From Chloroflexota bacterium (GTDB lineage Bacteria > Chloroflexota > Anaerolineae > J102): a stretch of 6,765 nucleotides of DNA. The notes under the pieces were generated by a model. The model saw only the letters and a program-made list of their open reading frames with translations, searched no databases and was not told the DNA's origin. The translations under genes were made by a program, and so were the position numbers. The stretch is from assembly GCA_024276255.1 (NCBI GenBank), contig JAJRXO010000602.1, forward strand, positions 1-6,765, read 5' to 3'. The stretch's first letter is position 1. Every line of letters begins with the position of its first letter. Shown in pieces: positions 5,024 through 6,765 of the stretch.

Positions 5024-6233
5024 GCGATGGACCTCCCTTGTGATCTTCCCAGGCTCCGAGCCGATATTCGTGCAGCCATCGCAGGGCGCTTTCGGCGAGC
5101 AGGGCTGCGCCGATGGCCAGGGCATCTTCGTGCAGGTCAAAGGTGGGGGTGTGAAGGGATCGATCGGCCTGCCAGTCGGGATCACGCACGCCCACACGCA
5201 CAAAGGTGCCTGGCTTCTGGGTGCTGAACCAGGCGAAATCCTCGCCGCCGGTGGTCATGGGCGCTTCCAGCACCCGATCGGCCCCCAGCAGCTGTCCGCC
5301 GATCCGTGAAACAAATCCGGTGAGACGACCATCGTTGACCACAGAAGGATTCCCGCGCAGATAGGTGTAGCGATAATCACCGCCCATCTGGCGGGCGATG
5401 GCGGCGACCTCCTCCAGCTCGCGCTCGAGCAGATCGCGAATCTCGGGTTTGAAACTGCGCACCGTGCCCGTGAGCACGACTCGATCGCAGAGGATATTTT
5501 CGGCTGTGCCGCCCTGAATCTGCCCAAAGGTGACCACACCGGCTTCGATAGCGGGAACGCGCCGCGAGATCAGGGTCTGCACGGCGTTGATGACCTGGGC
5601 CGCCAGCACAATGGCATCGATTCCCAGATAAGCATAGGCCCCGTGCGCCGAACGCCCCAGGATCTCCATACGGAAGCGGTCGGCCGCAGCCATCATGGCG
5701 CCGGGGCGCAGAGCAATGCTGCCCACGGGCAGTCGCGGCTCCACATGCACCCCGATGATGGCATCCACCTCATCGATCACGCCTTCTTTGACCATGAGCT
5801 TGGCGCCGCTGAATCCCTCCTCGTTAATGCGCTCCTCGCTGGGCTGAAAGATCAGCATCACCCGGCCGCACAGATCATCCTCGCACTGCTTAAGCAGAGA
5901 GGCAGCGCCCAACAGCATGGTGGTATGGGCATCGTGGCCGCAGGCGTGCATGATACCCGGCCGCTGCGAGACGTAGGGCACATCGTTCTGCTCGTCGATG
6001 GGCAGAGCGTCCATGTCGGCCCGCAGGGCCAGGGTGGGGCCATTCCCATTGCCCAACCAGGCGATGACGCCCGTACGCGCCACCCCTGTTTCGTGGGGAA
6101 TACCCAGATCATGCAGGGTGTGCGAGACCAGGGCCGCGGTGCGGTTTTCTTCAAAAGCCAGTTCGGGCCAGCGGTGAATCTGGCGGCGCAATTGAATCAG
6201 TTGGGGTTGCAGTTGGCGGGCGGCGTTGAGCAT
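5013..6233 (-). CDS. M20-family (M20D) metallo-amidohydrolase
   Basis: Members of this group remove an acyl group from N-acyl amino acids (hippurate, N-acetyl-amino acids, IAA-amino acid conjugates) in the cytoplasm with two metal ions. The 406-residue length is usual. Metal and catalytic residues are all visible: Cys98 and His100 in HACGHDAH, Glu134-Glu135 in FQPSEE, His163 in GVHVEP, and His361 in SLHTPTFDLHEDAL. The dimerisation (lid) domain is at about 180-290, with His197 in GRSAHG, which reaches the partner's active site. LRADMDALPI (70-79) is also typical. No signal peptide is seen. The ATG at 6233 follows the upstream TGA by 16 bases and has no clear Shine-Dalgarno; the longer open frame upstream overlaps the gamma gene and does not look like this family. 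Its 3' end overlaps the SDR start. Confidence 0.93.
   Translation of the reverse strand: MLNAARQLQPQLIQLRRQIHRWPELAFEENRTAALVSHTLHDLGIPHETGVARTGVIAWLGNGNGPTLALRADMDALPIDEQNDVPYVSQRPGIMHACGHDAHTTMLLGAASLLKQCEDDLCGRVMLIFQPSEERINEEGFSGAKLMVKEGVIDEVDAIIGVHVEPRLPVGSIALRPGAMMAAADRFRMEILGRSAHGAYAYLGIDAIVLAAQVINAVQTLISRRVPAIEAGVVTFGQIQGGTAENILCDRVVLTGTVRSFKPEIRDLLERELEEVAAIARQMGGDYRYTYLRGNPSVVNDGRLTGFVSRIGGQLLGADRVLEAPMTTGGEDFAWFSTQKPGTFVRVGVRDPDWQADRSLHTPTFDLHEDALAIGAALLAESALRWLHEYRLGAWEDHKGGPSHES
5031..5037 (-). promoter_or_regulatory. Shine-Dalgarno of the SDR gene inside the M20 coding end
   Basis: GGGAGGT on the minus strand, 7 bases before the ATG at 5023. It lies in the last codons of the upstream hydrolase (Lys-Gly-Gly-Pro) and selects the internal ATG over longer starts for the SDR frame. 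Confidence 0.75.
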
Positions 6234-6249
6234 GTTTTTATGGAATGGA

Positions 6250-6765
6250 TCAGGCGAGCAGGGCAGCGCTGGCAGCCACAACCTGCAGGTTCTGCTGGGC
6301 AAAACGGGCCTGGAAGCGACGAATCGCTTCTTCGTAGGCGGCAATGGGGAACAGATCGAGCACGCGCAGAGCTGCCGCGGTGATGATCAGGGAACGGTTG
6401 GTACGGGTGATGCGCACATGACCGGCGGTGGGGCGCAGGATAATCTTGCGGGCGGCCGTGGGCACCTCGGCAAATTCGGGCGTGGTGACAAGGATATCGT
6501 CAGGCGTCATGACGGCCAGATGATGGCGCACCTTTTTCAGCCCGTCCTCCGAAAGCAATATCAAAGCATCGGGTTTGGCGACGCCGGTGTAGCGAATCTC
6601 GTCTGGACTGAGGATGATCTCACTGACGCTGTGCCCGGATTTGACGGTGGTGGGGTAATCGTCACGCTGGGTGGCCCACAGGCCGGAGAGCACACCGGCA
6701 TAACCGATGGCCTTGGCAGCCGAACGCACCTTGGCTCCGGCCGATCCGGCGATCACCAGATGATA
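6250..6765 (-). CDS. 2-oxoacid:acceptor oxidoreductase gamma domain, 3' part (runs off the right edge)
   Basis: Gamma domains are part of ferredoxin-dependent enzymes that turn 2-oxoacids (pyruvate, 2-oxoglutarate, indolepyruvate, branched 2-oxoacids) into acyl-CoA and CO2. The visible 171 residues start with LVIAGSAGAKV, which aligns with the family's Rossmann-like opening I-x-G-x-GGQGV. Next comes the RGG-like region (PTTVKSGHSVSEIILS) and a strand (KPDALILL). A middle part, PTAARKIILRPTAG, is followed by the usual C-terminal helix region (LFPIAAYEEAIRRFQARF). The reading frame is open to the window edge, so the true start is not seen; this could be a separate gamma subunit or the last domain of a fused protein. 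The GGQG and RGG motifs are changed (AGAK and KSG). It stands 16 bases before the M20 gene, so it is likely cotranscribed with it. Confidence 0.72.
   Translation of the reverse strand, partial: YHLVIAGSAGAKVRSAAKAIGYAGVLSGLWATQRDDYPTTVKSGHSVSEIILSPDEIRYTGVAKPDALILLSEDGLKKVRHHLAVMTPDDILVTTPEFAEVPTAARKIILRPTAGHVRITRTNRSLIITAAALRVLDLFPIAAYEEAIRRFQARFAQQNLQVVAASAALLA

Noticed and set aside
5024..5203. N-terminal extension of the SDR frame up to 5203
   Set aside because: The first 60 residues are an out-of-frame reading of the M20 gene, and a good GGGAGGT precedes the ATG at 5023, directly before the normal SDR N-terminus.
6234..6344. N-terminal extension of the M20 frame up to 6344
   Set aside because: It overlaps the end of the gamma-domain gene in another frame and reads as Pro/Arg/Cys-rich sequence that is not a signal peptide or M20 sequence.
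5643..6383. Plus-strand open frame of 246 codons opposite the M20 gene
   Set aside because: It is antisense to a complete M20 hydrolase, has low-complexity Gln/His/Gly composition and no recognisable domain or ribosome site.

Overview
The window is a stretch of bacterial chromosome with moderately high GC and every recognisable gene on the minus strand, so genes are read from high to low coordinates. The organism is probably a member of the Chloroflexota (green non-sulfur bacteria). This rests on the style of the F0 genes, especially a long hydrophilic insertion in ATP synthase subunit a, and on the mixed catabolic gene set. It is an inference from memory of families, not a search result.

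Region 1 (6765 down to 2051) is a tightly packed metabolic operon of six genes. In transcription order they are: the 3' part of a 2-oxoacid:acceptor oxidoreductase gamma domain; an M20-family amidohydrolase; an SDR-family NAD(P)-dependent dehydrogenase; an enoyl-CoA hydratase/isomerase; a peroxiredoxin-fold protein that lacks the peroxidatic cysteine motif; and a tandem-domain VOC (glyoxalase/bleomycin-resistance/dioxygenase) protein. Junctions range from an 11-base overlap to a 76-base gap. Two genes (M20 and VOC) start just after the preceding stop with no visible Shine-Dalgarno, which suggests translational coupling. The likely theme is conversion of an N-acyl amino acid or amide and its carbon skeleton through 2-oxoacid and acyl-CoA intermediates. 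The substrate cannot be read from the sequence.

Region 2 (2050 down to 1851) is a 200-base gap with no clear rho-independent terminator for the metabolic operon. It holds a good sigma-70-type promoter (TTGCTC, 17 bases, TATACT), an inverted repeat over its -35 box, and three CGTA half-sites spaced 10 and 11 bases apart farther upstream.

Region 3 (1850 down to 1) is the start of the F1F0 ATP synthase operon: atpZ/atpI-like gene, atpB (subunit a, GTG start), atpE (subunit c) and the 5' part of atpF (subunit b), which runs off the left edge. The ion-binding motif of subunit c lacks the glutamine typical of Na+ enzymes, so proton coupling is likely. Two elements near atpE, a pyrimidine-rich leader upstream and a 6-bp hairpin before atpF, could help set the high c-to-b subunit ratio.

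There is no RNA gene, CRISPR array, insertion sequence or other mobile element that I can support. The most unusual item is the coupled pair of a cysteine-motif-less peroxiredoxin-like protein and a VOC protein with substituted metal-ligand positions.
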